Below, in pieces: positions 26,204-35,814 of a stretch of 64,000 nucleotides of DNA. The stretch lies in contig CAVQXJ010000007.1 of assembly GCA_963717745.1 (NCBI GenBank), positions 372,001 through 436,000 of the forward strand, written 5' to 3'. The stretch comes from JACCXG01 sp963717745 (GTDB taxonomy: Bacteria > Acidobacteriota > Vicinamibacteria > Vicinamibacterales > 2-12-FULL-66-21). The first letter of the stretch is position 1, and each line of letters starts with the position of its first letter. The position numbers were made by a program, and so were the translations under genes. Below the pieces are notes generated by a model. It was not told the DNA's origin. It worked only from the letters and a program-made list of their open reading frames with translations, and ran no database searches.

Positions 26204-26320
26204 GGTACCGGATCTCAAAACGGAGCAACGGAGAAAACGGAGGAATCGGAAAGAAAAACAATATTTTTCTGTTCCGTTCTCTTCGTTGCCTCCGTTGCTC
26301 CGTTTTTGAGATCCGGTACC
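26204..26320. repeat. 117-bp palindrome, CGGAGCAACGGAG family, copy 2
   Basis: Same element as at 3314-3429, with GGTACCGGATCTCAAAACG at one end, its complement at the other and an A/T-rich centre. Pairing continues outward to about 26179 and 26346 through GAGACG/CGTCTC words. It lies between convergent lon and the NUDIX gene and would end both transcripts in one long hairpin. Confidence 0.86.
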
Positions 26321-26346
26321 TCGATCGCCCTCCGTCGTCTCGAGGA

Positions 26347-26868
26347 TCAGAGGTACGAAAGTGCGATGACCGTCTTCATGTCGGCAATCTCGCCGCGGCG
26401 GACCATTTCCCGCGCGTCCTTCAAGGCGAACACCCGGACCTCGATGTCTTCGTCCTCGTCGAGCTCCGCCGCTTCCTCCGGCACGCTGAGGCCGGAAGCA
26501 CGGAAGAAGAACATCTCCTCGTCGCAATAGCCGGGGGTCGGAAACATCGCGCCCAGCCGCACGACGGTGTCCGGCACCTGCCCGATCTCTTCATGGCACT
26601 CGCGCCGCGCCGCCTGCTCGGGGGTTTCTCCCTCGTCCACACTTCCGGCCGGGCACTCCCACAGCCATCGATTGATGGCGTAGCGATACTGCCGGATCAG
26701 GATCACCTTCCCCGGCTCTGGCACGGGCACGATCACCGCGGACGCCGGATGCCGGATGACATCCACCGTCACCTCGCGGCCGTTCGGCAGGCGGACGCGA
26801 TCGCGATCGACCTCGAACACCTTGCCGTCGAAGATGCGCTCGGTCGAAAGACGCTCGGGATCACCCAT
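26347..26868 (-). CDS. NUDIX hydrolase (ADP-ribose pyrophosphatase-like)
   Basis: A 173-residue enzyme that probably splits ADP-ribose or related nucleoside diphosphates. The NUDIX box GSVDEGETPEQAARRECHEEIG (residues about 75-96) is complete, with the ECHEE metal-binding core; QYRYAINRWLWECPAG just before it is typical of the NudF/YffH group. The start ATG at 26868 overlaps the rluD end by eight bases, which implies coupling. An alternative ATG ten codons upstream would lie deeper in rluD and is less likely. Confidence 0.9.
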   Translation of the reverse strand: MGDPERLSTERIFDGKVFEVDRDRVRLPNGREVTVDVIRHPASAVIVPVPEPGKVILIRQYRYAINRWLWECPAGSVDEGETPEQAARRECHEEIGQVPDTVVRLGAMFPTPGYCDEEMFFFRASGLSVPEEAAELDEDEDIEVRVFALKDAREMVRRGEIADMKTVIALSYL

Positions 26869-27817
26869 CAGTCTCTTCTCTCTCCGTGATGTCATCAATC
26901 ACCGCTTCGAGCTCCGGAGGCAGTGGCGAATCGAAATCGACCCGGCGGCCGTCGACCGGGTGCGTGAACGAGAGCCGGCAGGCATGGAGGAACGGCCGCT
27001 CGAGCCGCAGCACCGATCGGAGATTGTCGCCAACCCGGCGATGAACGCCGCCGTAGGTCTGGTCGCCGACGATCGGATGCCCGATGGCGCTGAGATGGAC
27101 CCGGATCTGATGGGTGCGGCCGGTGGCGATCGCCACCTTGATGAAGGTCGCCCCCTTGAAATGCCGCGCGAAGGTGACCCGGGTGACCGCGCTGCGCGCC
27201 CGCCTGGCGCGGGTCGACATCTTCTGCCGGTCGTTCGGATCGCGCCCGATCGGCGCATCGATCCGGCGGCCGGCCTGGACGTCGCCCCAGACGAGCGCCA
27301 TGTATTCCTTCTCGACCTCGCGATCGTGAAACTGGCGGGCCAGCTCCTGGTGTGCCCGATCGTGCTTGGCGACGACCATCAGCCCCGAGGTGCCGCGATC
27401 GAGCCGGTGCACGATTCCCGGGCGCGCCTCGCCGCCGATGCCGCTCAGATCCTTGACGTGGTGCAGCAGCGCGTTGACGATCGTCCCCCCTTGGTGGCCG
27501 GCTCCCGGATGCACCACCATGCCGGCAGGCTTGTCGAGGACGACCACGTCGGGATCCTCGTAGACGATGCGCAAGGGGAGCGCTTCAGGTCGGGGAGCGG
27601 CCGCGCGCAGCTCGGGGACGTTCACGATGAAGCTGTCCCCCTCACGGACCTGGGTGCTCGAGCGGATCGCCTCGCCGGAGGCGGCCGTGACCCTGCCCTC
27701 CTTGATCAGCCGCTGGATCTGCGACCGCGACTGGCCGGCCAGGACCGAGGTCAGGAATTGATCGAGCCGGAGCCCGTCCTGCTCCTCATCGACGACCAGC
27801 GGATCAGACTCGTCCAT
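26861..27817 (-). CDS. rluD: RluD-family 23S rRNA pseudouridine synthase
   Basis: A 318-residue enzyme that isomerises uridines in 23S rRNA (RluD modifies 1911/1915/1917). N-terminal S4 RNA-binding domain (LRLDQFLTSVLAGQSRSQIQ), then the catalytic motif GIVHRLDRGTSGLMVVAK with the essential Asp, and GRTHQIRVHLSAIGHPIVGD. It lies three bases after lgt and overlaps the NUDIX gene, inside the ileS-lspA-lgt-rluD minus-strand run. Confidence 0.93.
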   Translation of the reverse strand: MDESDPLVVDEEQDGLRLDQFLTSVLAGQSRSQIQRLIKEGRVTAASGEAIRSSTQVREGDSFIVNVPELRAAAPRPEALPLRIVYEDPDVVVLDKPAGMVVHPGAGHQGGTIVNALLHHVKDLSGIGGEARPGIVHRLDRGTSGLMVVAKHDRAHQELARQFHDREVEKEYMALVWGDVQAGRRIDAPIGRDPNDRQKMSTRARRARSAVTRVTFARHFKGATFIKVAIATGRTHQIRVHLSAIGHPIVGDQTYGGVHRRVGDNLRSVLRLERPFLHACRLSFTHPVDGRRVDFDSPLPPELEAVIDDITEREETDG

Positions 27818-27820
27818 GGA

Positions 27821-28627
27821 CTAGGCGGCGCGGCGCGCGGCGGCGGCGTGCGGGGCCGGTTGAGGCCGCCGCGCCAGCAGGATCAACATGACGATGCTGA
27901 TCGGCACGATCAGCATCGAGACGAACTGGGACGTCGAGAACATGCCGATCGTCCCCCGGATGTCGCCGCGGTAGAACTCGATGACGAAGCGGGAGATCCC
28001 GTACAGCAGCATGTAACCCCAGAAGGTACGGCCCGGGTACGGACGTCCTCTGCGCTCGGTGGCGAGCAGGATGGCAAGAATCAGGAGCTCGGCGCCCGCC
28101 TCGTACAACTGGGTCGGATGCAGCGGCCGGTTGATCGGCGTGCCGACGTTGCGGCTGGCGTACTCGCTGGTGAAGGTGATCGCCCACGGCACGGTGGTCT
28201 CCCTGCCGAAGCAACAGCCGGCGAAGAAACAGCCCATGCGGCCGATGACGTGGCCGAGCGCGATGCCGGGCGCGAAGACATCGGAGACCGACCAGAGCGG
28301 CAGCCGATGTCGCCACATGTACCAGAACGCCACCAGGACGGCGAGGATCAGTCCCCCGTAGAAGACGCCACCCGAGCGTACCAGCGTCATGAGCTCTGCC
28401 GGGTTCCGCCGGTAGATGTCCCATTCGACGGCCAGCAGCAGCAGCTTGGCGCCGATCAGCGCGCTGACGATGATCCAGATACCGAGATCCATGACCCGGT
28501 TCGCATCGAGGCCACGCGCCTTGGCGCGCATCAGCGCGAACTGCAGGCCCAGCAGATAGGCGGCGGCCAGCAGCACGCCGTAGGTGTAGACCGGGAAGCC
28601 CCGGATCTCAAACAGGATGGGATACAT
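27821..28627 (-). CDS. lgt: Phosphatidylglycerol--prolipoprotein diacylglyceryl transferase
   Basis: A 268-residue inner-membrane enzyme that performs the first step of lipoprotein maturation. About seven membrane segments, with the signature GHVIGRMGCFFAGCCFG, the conserved HPTQLYEA and SGGVFYGGL. It overlaps lspA by 20 bases, so lipoprotein transferase and signal peptidase II are made together, which is logical since several lipoproteins are encoded in this window. Confidence 0.95.
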   Translation of the reverse strand: MYPILFEIRGFPVYTYGVLLAAAYLLGLQFALMRAKARGLDANRVMDLGIWIIVSALIGAKLLLLAVEWDIYRRNPAELMTLVRSGGVFYGGLILAVLVAFWYMWRHRLPLWSVSDVFAPGIALGHVIGRMGCFFAGCCFGRETTVPWAITFTSEYASRNVGTPINRPLHPTQLYEAGAELLILAILLATERRGRPYPGRTFWGYMLLYGISRFVIEFYRGDIRGTIGMFSTSQFVSMLIVPISIVMLILLARRPQPAPHAAAARRAA

Positions 28628-29195
28628 GGTGCCGTCCGAGGCCGATCATGTCGAGGAGGACCAGAATCGCGCCGACTGTGATCGCCGCATCCGCAACGTT
28701 GAACGCCCAGAAATGTGAGTTGCTCCAGTACACGTCCACGAAATCGACGACGTGGCCGATGAATGCCCGATCGATGAGGTTGCCAAAGGCGCCACCGAGG
28801 ATCAGCGACAGCCCGAACCGGGCCATGCGCTCGTGGAACCCGAGCCGCGCGCCGTAGGCCGCAATCGCGACCAGGGCGATCGCCGCGATCCCGATCATGA
28901 TCGCCGGCTTGTAGGGAAACTCCGCCCCGTTGAGCAGGCCGAACGCGGCACCGGTGTTCTGGACGTGGGTCAGATCGAGCAACCCCGGGATGATGTTGAT
29001 GGTCTCGTGCAGGGGTAGCGTCCGCAGCACGATCTGCTTGCTCAGTTGATCCAGCGCGAGGACCGAGAGGATCGTCACGACTTCGACCGGCCGGGCGTAT
29101 CGGGCCGCCGCAATCGCGGCCACCGGTTCGCTTGCCGGAGGCGTCGCCACCTCCGAGCCGGGCGGTCCGGCGGTCACCTCCGGTTCTCCGGTCAT
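28608..29195 (-). CDS. lspA: Lipoprotein signal peptidase II
   Basis: A 195-residue membrane aspartic protease that removes lipoprotein signal peptides after Lgt action. The start at 29195 overlaps the ileS stop (ATGA). Conserved LDQLSKQIV, NTGAAFGLL, GGAFGNLIDRAFIGHVVDF (first catalytic Asp) and FNVADAAITVGAIL (second Asp) are all present. A 35-residue soluble N-terminus with PPGSEVATPPASEP is somewhat longer than usual. Located ileS-lspA-lgt, a widespread arrangement. Confidence 0.95.
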   Translation of the reverse strand: MTGEPEVTAGPPGSEVATPPASEPVAAIAAARYARPVEVVTILSVLALDQLSKQIVLRTLPLHETINIIPGLLDLTHVQNTGAAFGLLNGAEFPYKPAIMIGIAAIALVAIAAYGARLGFHERMARFGLSLILGGAFGNLIDRAFIGHVVDFVDVYWSNSHFWAFNVADAAITVGAILVLLDMIGLGRHHVSHPV

Positions 29196-32030
29196 GCGGC
29201 CCGCGATCCGCCGACCGCATCGACGCAGCGATCGCACAGGCCATCGGTGTCGGGGCTCGACGAAATGCTGTCGACCATGCGCCAGCAGCGCGCGCACTTG
29301 TGTCCTTCCGCGCGCGCGACGTCGATGGCCAGCAGATCCTCGCCCCCATCGCGGACCTCGAGGCTGACCTGCGACACGATGAACAGCATCGGCAGGTCGT
29401 CGCGATAGCGCTGCAACAGGGCGCCGGTCGGGCCGCTCGCGACGAGCGCGACCCGCGCGCCAAGCGAGTTGCCGATGGTCTTGCCTTGTCGCGCTGACTC
29501 CAGCGACCGGTTGACCTCGTCTCGGATTGCGATCAGCCGCTGCCACCGCTCGACCAGACCCCGGTCGACCAGCGTCGCAATTTCGGGTCGGGGAGGGAAC
29601 TCGGCGATGTGAACCGAGGCTTCTCGCGGTCCCGGCAGGTGCCGCCAGAGCTCGTCCGACGTGAACGGCAGGATCGGGCCGAGGAGCCGCGCGAGGCCGT
29701 CGCCGATCAGGTACATGGCGGTCTGCGCCGATCGCCGTTCCTTCGAATTCGCGGCGAACGTATAGAGCCGGTCCTTCGACACGTCGGCGTAGAACGCCGA
29801 CAAATCGACCGTCGTCAGCTGGTTGATCCGCTGGAAGATGGTCTGGAAGTCGTAGGCATCGTAAGCGTCGAGGATCTCGCCGGCGGCGTCGGCGTACCGC
29901 GCGACCGCATACCGATCCACGTCGTGCATGGCCGCCAGCGGCACCAGGTCGCGCGCGGGATCGAAATCGTAGAGATTGGCCAGCAGGAAGCGGCCGGTGT
30001 TCCGGATCTTGCGGTACGCCTCGACCACCCGCTGCAGGATCTGCTTCCCGACTCGCAGCTCCTCCCGGAAGTCGCTCATGGCGACCCACAGCCTGAGCGT
30101 TTCGGCGCCGCTCTCCTTGATCACTTCCTGGGGGAGGACGGTGTTGCCGAGCGACTTCGACATCTTGCGGCCATCGACGTCGATCAGGAAGCCGTGCGTC
30201 AGGACTTCCCTGAACGGCGGCCGGCCGCGCGTGCCGAGCCCGACCAGCAGCGAGCTCTGGAACCAGCCGCGATGCTGGTCGCTGCCCTCCAGGTACATGT
30301 CGGCCGGCCACGTGAGCTCCTCACGGAACGGCAGCACCGCCTCGTGACTCGAGCCCGAGTCGAACCAGACGTCGAGGATGTCGCGCTCGCGCTCGAACTC
30401 GGTTCCGCCGCAGGCCGGGCAGGTGAGGCCCGGGGTGATGAACTCCTCGACCGGCCGCTCGTACCAGGCATCGGCCCCGTATTCATCGAATACCGACGCC
30501 GCGCGCGCCACCAGCCCCGCGGTGAGGATCGCCTCGCCGCACTTGACGCAGTCGACCGCGGGAATCGGCACGCCCCAGGCGCGCTGGCGCGAGATGCACC
30601 AGTCCGGCCGGTTCGCCAGCATGTTGTAGAGGCGGTCCCGGCCCCACGCGGGGATCCACGTCACGTCGCGATCAATCGCTTCGAGCCCCGCGGCACGCAA
30701 GGTCCGCGGCTCACCGGTCAGGTCCGCCGCCGGCCGGATGACCGGCTCGCCGTCCATCCGGATGAACCATTGCGACGTCGCCAGGAAGATCACCGGATTG
30801 TGGCAGCGCCAGCAGTGGGGATACGAATGCGCAAAGTCCTGGCGATGCCAGAGCCGGGCCCGTTCTTTCAGCGCCTCTTCGATGCGGGGGTTGGCGTCGA
30901 ACACCTTCTGGCCGCCGAACAGCTCGACGGTCTCGAGAAAATGACCGGCCGGTCCCACCGGGGCATAGATCTCGAGCCCGTAGCGCACGCCGGTCTCGTA
31001 GTCGTCCGCGCCGTGGCCCGGTGCGGTGTGGACGGCGCCGGTGCCGGCCTCCAAGGTCACGTAGTCGCCGAGGACCCCCACCGAGGGGCGCGCGTAGAGC
31101 GGATGCTGAAAACGGATGTGCTCCAGCACGATGCCCTTCATCCGCGCCAGCGGCTCACCGAACGTCTTCCCGGCAACGGCCGCGACCGACGGCGCCAACG
31201 TTTCCGCGACGATCACGGCCCGGCCGTCGACCTCGTAGGCTCCGTAGTCGAACTCGGGGTGAAAGGCGATCGCCAGGTTCGACGGGATCGTCCACGGGGT
31301 CGTCGTCCAAATCAGTACCGAGACTTCGTGGCCGGCCAGCGCGGGAACGCGACGGCCCAGCTCCTCGGAGCCGTCCGGGGTCAGCGGAAACTCGACATAG
31401 ATCGACGGCGACGAGTGATCCTCGGTACTCGACTTCCGCTTCGGCGAGGGCGGTGCGGCAGTGGATGCACCAGTGCACCGGCTTCTTGCCCTTGAACACC
31501 AGGCCTTTTTCGACGAAGTGGCCGAGCGCGCGCGCAATCGCCGCCTGGTATCTGAACGCCATCGTCAGATAGGGATGATCCCAGTCGCCGAAGACACCGA
31601 GCCGCTTGAACTCCTCGGTCATGACCCCGATGAACCGTTCGGCGTAGGCCCGGCAGGCGCGGCGGAAATCGGCGGGACTGAGCTCCCGCTTCTTCGGCCC
31701 CAGTTCGCGGTCGACCTTCAGCTCGATCGGCAGCCCGTGACAGTCGTAGCCAGGCACGTAGGGGGAGTCGAATCCCGCCATCGTCCGCGACTTGACCACG
31801 AAGTCCTTGAGAATCTTGTTGAGCGCCGTGCCGAGATGGATCTGCCCGTTGGCGTAGGGCGGACCGTCGTGAAGGACATACTTCGGCCGCCCCGCTCGCG
31901 ACTCGCGAATGCGCGCGTACAGGCCCATTTCCTCCCACCTCGCCAGCGCCTGCGGCTCGGCGGTCGGCAGGTTGGCCTTCATGGGGAAATCGGTCCGGGG
32001 CAGGTTGAGAGAATCCTTCCAATCGGCCAT
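29192..32030 (-). CDS. ileS: Isoleucyl-tRNA synthetase (one-base frameshift)
   Basis: Charges tRNA-Ile; essential. The N-terminal frame has the class I ATP site PPYANGQIHLGTALNK, and the C-terminal frame has DGRKMSKSLGN, the editing domain with VLIWTTTPWTIPSNLA and the zinc-binding tail HKCARCWRMVD...LCDRC. The two frames meet near 31424, where the minus strand reads GAGTACCGAGGATCAC; removing one C restores EVEYEDHSSP, a perfect family continuation. The joined gene is about 945 residues, the normal length. As the gene is essential, an assembly indel is far more likely than real loss. It heads the ileS-lspA-lgt-rluD-nudix run. Confidence 0.92.
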
Positions 32031-32153
32031 GGGTATCTGGACATTCTAGACCGGGGAGGGGGGTGCACACACACGTGCGAAGGGCAACGTGCAACGGTGC
32101 GGTGTCCTACGTGCGATATGCGACGTGCCGGCGTGCCCCCACCCAAAAAGAAA

Positions 32154-32179
32154 AGCCGGCGTCCGTGAGGACGCCGGCT
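32154..32179 (-). terminator. Terminator of the lectin-like secreted protein gene
   Basis: An 11-bp perfect stem AGCCGGCGTCC / GGACGCCGGCT with a four-base loop (GTGA on plus, TCAC on minus). On the minus strand it is followed by TTTCTTTTT, a classic U-tract. It lies 24 bases past the stop at 32203. Confidence 0.88.
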
Positions 32180-32202
32180 CTTGACCAACCCTCAGCGGGC
32201 GC

Positions 32203-33024
32203 TTATCGACGCCCTGCGCGAGTAATGGTGACGCGATAGCCGCCGGAGTTGTCTCCGGTGTGGTCATCGTTGATGCCCAGGAACAGCTGCCCGTTCGCCG
32301 GCATGGTCACCGTCTGGTTCTCGCCAATCGGGAACGCCGGGCTGTTGCCGACCCTCGCGACGAGTGCACCAGCGGCCGCTTCAGGCACCGGCGCCGACGC
32401 CGACTTGCGGCCCGAGCGCGAGCCGTTGGCGTTCGCCAGATCGCTCGCGTCGGTGCTCAGCTGTACTTCGCCGGTCGCGGAGAACGTGACGCGTTCACCC
32501 TGACGAACGGTCTGGCCGGTCGGCGTCCACGCCTGGTTGCCCATCACCGCGACGCCCGAGCCTTCGGGGATGCCGCGACTCGAGGCGCTGCCCGAGGTCG
32601 CCACCGCCGAAGACGACGGACGCGCCAGCACGATGCGCCCGATCTCAGACGACGAGAGCTCGCGGTCGCCCGACGAGGTCTTCAGCGTGATCCGCAGCGG
32701 GTGGGTGCCGGCGATGTCGTAAAGCTGGCCGTCAATCGTCTGCCCGTTCCGCAGCGAGATTGTCTGCGCGCCTCCGGAAAGCCGATTCAGTTCCGCCTCG
32801 GAGACGTCGCCATTGCCCGTGAAGTCGATGACCGAGACGTCGTTGGTCGGGACCTGACGCTCCTGCCCGTTCACCCGCACCGTGAACCCTGCCCCTCCCA
32901 TATCGACGAGCTGGCCCGTGACCTTCTCGCCCGACCGCATGACCAGGGTCGCGCTTTCCTGTGCCTGCGCGCTCACGACGAGCGCACATGCCGCCGCGGC
33001 CGCCAGAATCGTCCGCTTGAACAT
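32203..33024 (-). CDS. Secreted protein with a C-terminal PA-IL/LecA-like domain
   Basis: A 273-residue exported protein. The start at 33024 has AGGAGG six bases upstream and gives the signal peptide MFKRTILAAAAACALVVSAQA. Residues about 22-60 (LVMRSGEKVTGQLVDMGGAG) and 85-125 look like two small beta-rich repeats. The last 125 residues match the LecA/PA-IL-like lectin fold by pattern: QAWTPTGQTVRQGERVTFSA, GALVARVGNSPAFPIGEN and LFLGINDDHTGDNSGGYRV, the last with Asp/Asn residues suited to calcium and sugar binding. It may bind carbohydrate in the periplasm or outside; the ligand is unknown. It has its own terminator and is divergent from the M16 gene. Confidence 0.78.
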   Translation of the reverse strand: MFKRTILAAAAACALVVSAQAQESATLVMRSGEKVTGQLVDMGGAGFTVRVNGQERQVPTNDVSVIDFTGNGDVSEAELNRLSGGAQTISLRNGQTIDGQLYDIAGTHPLRITLKTSSGDRELSSSEIGRIVLARPSSSAVATSGSASSRGIPEGSGVAVMGNQAWTPTGQTVRQGERVTFSATGEVQLSTDASDLANANGSRSGRKSASAPVPEAAAGALVARVGNSPAFPIGENQTVTMPANGQLFLGINDDHTGDNSGGYRVTITRAGRR

Positions 33025-33213
33025 CTGTAACCTCCTCACACACCTACACAAACCCGAGTTGGAGCACCGAATCACATCCGCTGAAGCAAGAGCCGGATCA
33101 AGATGCCACAGGGTGGCAATGCAAGCCAGGGGCCAGGGACAAAATGCATAATTTGCTTAATATTTTGGCAAATTACGTGTTCGGTGAGCCTCCAGGGGTG
33201 GAAACTCGACTTG

Positions 33214-33219
33214 TATAAT
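33214..33219 (+). promoter_or_regulatory. -10 box placed for a leaderless M16 peptidase transcript
   Basis: A perfect TATAAT, followed by exactly six bases and then the ATG at 33226. Transcription would start at or within a base or two of the A of the start codon. No ribosome site and no good -35 is visible. Confidence 0.6.
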
Positions 33220-33225
33220 GGACGG

Positions 33226-34542
33226 ATGCTCTCCTTGCCCGGCACGCTTCCGACACAGGCGGCGCTTCGTTCGGTGCAGCTCGATAACGGCTTGAGAGTC
33301 CTAATTCAAGAGGTGCACACGGCACCGCTCGTTTCGGTGTGGGCGTGGTACGGCGTCGGCTCACGCGATGAAGGCATCGGCTCGACCGGTGCGTCGCACT
33401 GGGTCGAGCACATGAATTTCAAGGGGACTACGCGCATCCCTCGCGAAGACATGAAGGGCATCGTCGAGCGCTTCGGCGGGATGTGGAATGGCTATACCTG
33501 GATCGACCAGACCACGTATCTCGAGACCGCCAGCCGCGACGCGCTCGATCAGATGCTGTTCATCGAAGCCGAGCGGATGAGCGACAGCCTCTTCGACCCC
33601 GATGAGTGCGAGTCGGAGCGCACGGTCATCATTTCCGAGCTCCAGGGTGGCGACAACGATCCCGAACAGGTGCTCGATACCGAGCTGACCGCGACCGCGT
33701 TCCGCGCGCACACCTACCGGCACCCGACCATCGGGTGGCTGCACGACCTGCAGTCGATGACGCGCGACGACCTGTATGCGCACTACCGGCGGTTCTACGT
33801 CCCGAACAACGCGACCCTGGTCGTGGTCGGCGACGTGGAGTCGGATCAGGTGCTGCGGCAGGTCGAGCGGCATTTCCGGCGGATTCCCGCGGGAATGCCG
33901 CCGCAGCGGTTGAAGGTGGCGGAGCCGCCCCAGCTGGGCGAACGGCGGGTGAGGATCGAACGTGAGGGGACAACGGCTTATCTCAAGTTCGGCTACCACG
34001 CGCCGTCCGCCACCGATCCCGACTTCTTCCCGATGCTGGTGCTCGACGCGATTCTGACCGGAGCGAAGGGCCTCAATCTGTGGTCGAGTTTTCGGGTCGC
34101 GCCGCCGCAGCGGAAATCGCGGCTGTATACCGCGCTCTTCGAGCGCGGACTGGCCTCGCAGGTCAACGGCGCGCTGCTGGCGACCGCCGATCCGTTTCTC
34201 TACACCCTGTCGTTCACGCCGAGCGAGGGAGTGCCGCTGCCGGTGCTCGAAGAGGCGGTCTTCGCGGCGCTCGAGCCGGTCACTGAAGGCGGCATCGACG
34301 ACAGCGAAGTGGCCCGGGGCAAGCGCCAGCTGCGCGCGCGCCTGGTGTTCGAAGACGACAGCGTCACCAATGTGGCGCACCAGTTGGGCTTCTTCGAAAC
34401 CGTGGTCGGCCCGGGCTTCTATCCGCGACTGAAGCCCTGCATCGATGCGGTGACGGCCGAGCAGGTGCGCGACGTCGCCGGGAGGCGCCTGCGCCGTTCG
34501 GCGCTGACCGTGGGCGCCTTCCATCCGCTGGAGTCGCGCTGA
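33226..34542 (+). CDS. M16 zinc peptidase (pitrilysin/processing-peptidase family), subunit 1
   Basis: A 438-residue peptidase. It holds the inverted zinc motif HWVEH (ASHWVEHMNFKGT, about residue 58) with the distal Glu in VIISELQGGDND, so it should be the catalytic partner. C-terminal half-domain: FVPNNATLVVVGDV-like strand and GKRQLRARLVFEDDS. No signal peptide is evident, so the location is probably cytosolic unless exported by another route. The start is ATG 33226; the frame further upstream lacks family similarity. Its stop overlaps the second M16 gene (TGATG), a typical catalytic/non-catalytic pair. Confidence 0.9.
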   Translation: MLSLPGTLPTQAALRSVQLDNGLRVLIQEVHTAPLVSVWAWYGVGSRDEGIGSTGASHWVEHMNFKGTTRIPREDMKGIVERFGGMWNGYTWIDQTTYLETASRDALDQMLFIEAERMSDSLFDPDECESERTVIISELQGGDNDPEQVLDTELTATAFRAHTYRHPTIGWLHDLQSMTRDDLYAHYRRFYVPNNATLVVVGDVESDQVLRQVERHFRRIPAGMPPQRLKVAEPPQLGERRVRIEREGTTAYLKFGYHAPSATDPDFFPMLVLDAILTGAKGLNLWSSFRVAPPQRKSRLYTALFERGLASQVNGALLATADPFLYTLSFTPSEGVPLPVLEEAVFAALEPVTEGGIDDSEVARGKRQLRARLVFEDDSVTNVAHQLGFFETVVGPGFYPRLKPCIDAVTAEQVRDVAGRRLRRSALTVGAFHPLESR

Positions 34543-35814
34543 TGACCGCCAGCCTGGCACAGGGGCTCTCGCCTCGTCCGCGCGCAGCTCGCCAACGGCG
34601 CGGTCGTCCTGCTGCAGGAAACGGTGATGACCCCCGCCGTGACCATCAGCGCCTCCTTCAAGGCCGGCAGCATGTTCGATCCCGTCGACCGGCCCGGCGT
34701 CGCCTACCTGACCGGCCGGGTCATCGATCGGGGAACCGAACGGCGGACCGCCGCCATGATGGCCGACGCGCTCGACGAACGCGGGGTTTCGCTGCGGGTC
34801 TCGTCCAATCGGCAGGCGCTCACCGTCTCGTGCACCTGTCTGGCCGAGGACTTCGACGACGTGCTGGAGATTGTGGCGGACGTGGTGCGCAACCCCACGT
34901 TCCCCGACCGCGAGATCGAGACGCGCCGGTCCGAGGCGGTGACGATACTTCGCCAGAACGAAGACAACCCGGGCGCGCGTGCGGTCGATGCGGTCCTCGA
35001 GCTCATGTATGGCCGGCTGCACCCGTACGGGCGGCCGTCAAAGGGCACCGCGCTCGGCGTCGAGCGGGTAACACGGGCCGACATGGTCGCGTTCCATGGG
35101 CAGCGGATTCGGCCCGGCGCGATGTCGCTGGCGATCGTCGGCGACGTGCGCCTCGAGCACGCGCTCGACCGCGCCACCGAGGTGCTCGACGGCTGGACCG
35201 CTGCGTCCCCCGCCCCGGCGACCGTCGCCGCGCCACCGCCGTCTTCGGGACGCCGGCAGCGGATCATCGCCATGCCAGGGAAGACCCAGACCGACATCGC
35301 CTACGGCTTCACCACCGTCAGACGGCTCGATCCCCGCTACTACGGCTACTGGATGATGAACAACGTCCTCGGGCAGTTCGGCCTCGGCGGCCGGCTCGCG
35401 GACAACATCCGTGAGCGGCAGGGGATGGCGTACTACGCGTTCAGCACGCTGGATCCGGCGGCCGGCGAGGCACCGCTGCTGGTGCGGGCCGGGGTCGATC
35501 CGGCCAACGTGAATCGGGCCATCGCCGCGATCGATCACGAGGTGGCCACGCTGGCGTCCACCGGGCCGACCGCGACCGAACTGGCCGAGACGCGCGCTTA
35601 CCTGGTGGGGTCGATTCCACGGCTCCTCGAAACCAATCAGAGCATCGCCGCGTTTCTGCAGACGTCGGAGGAGTACGGCCTCGGGCTGGATTTCGATCAG
35701 CGGCTGCCGGCGCTGCTCGATACGGTCACGCTCGAGGAGATTCACGCCGCCGCCGCGGAGGTGCTGGATCCGGCGCGTGCGTCCGTCGCGGTGGCCGGTC
35801 CCGACGATCAGTGA
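34542..35814 (+). CDS. M16 peptidase-like protein, subunit 2 (one-base frameshift near the start)
   Basis: About 423 residues, partner of the preceding peptidase. It lacks an HxxEH motif (the equivalent place reads FDPVDRPGVAYLTGR), so it is the non-catalytic, substrate-holding half of the pair. C-terminal domain with LGQFGLGGRLADNIRERQGM is typical of M16. The natural ATG at 34542 overlaps the upstream stop, but an extra base in CTCTCGCCTCGTCC shifts the frame; removing it gives MTASLAQGLSLVRAQLANG, running smoothly into the open frame. Read literally, only a start at ATG 34624 or later would be in frame. Confidence 0.88.

Noticed and set aside
28608..30311. A 567-codon frame merging lspA with upstream sequence
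   Set aside because: The upstream part is an Arg/Gly-rich shadow of ileS; lspA starts at 29195 with an ATGA overlap.
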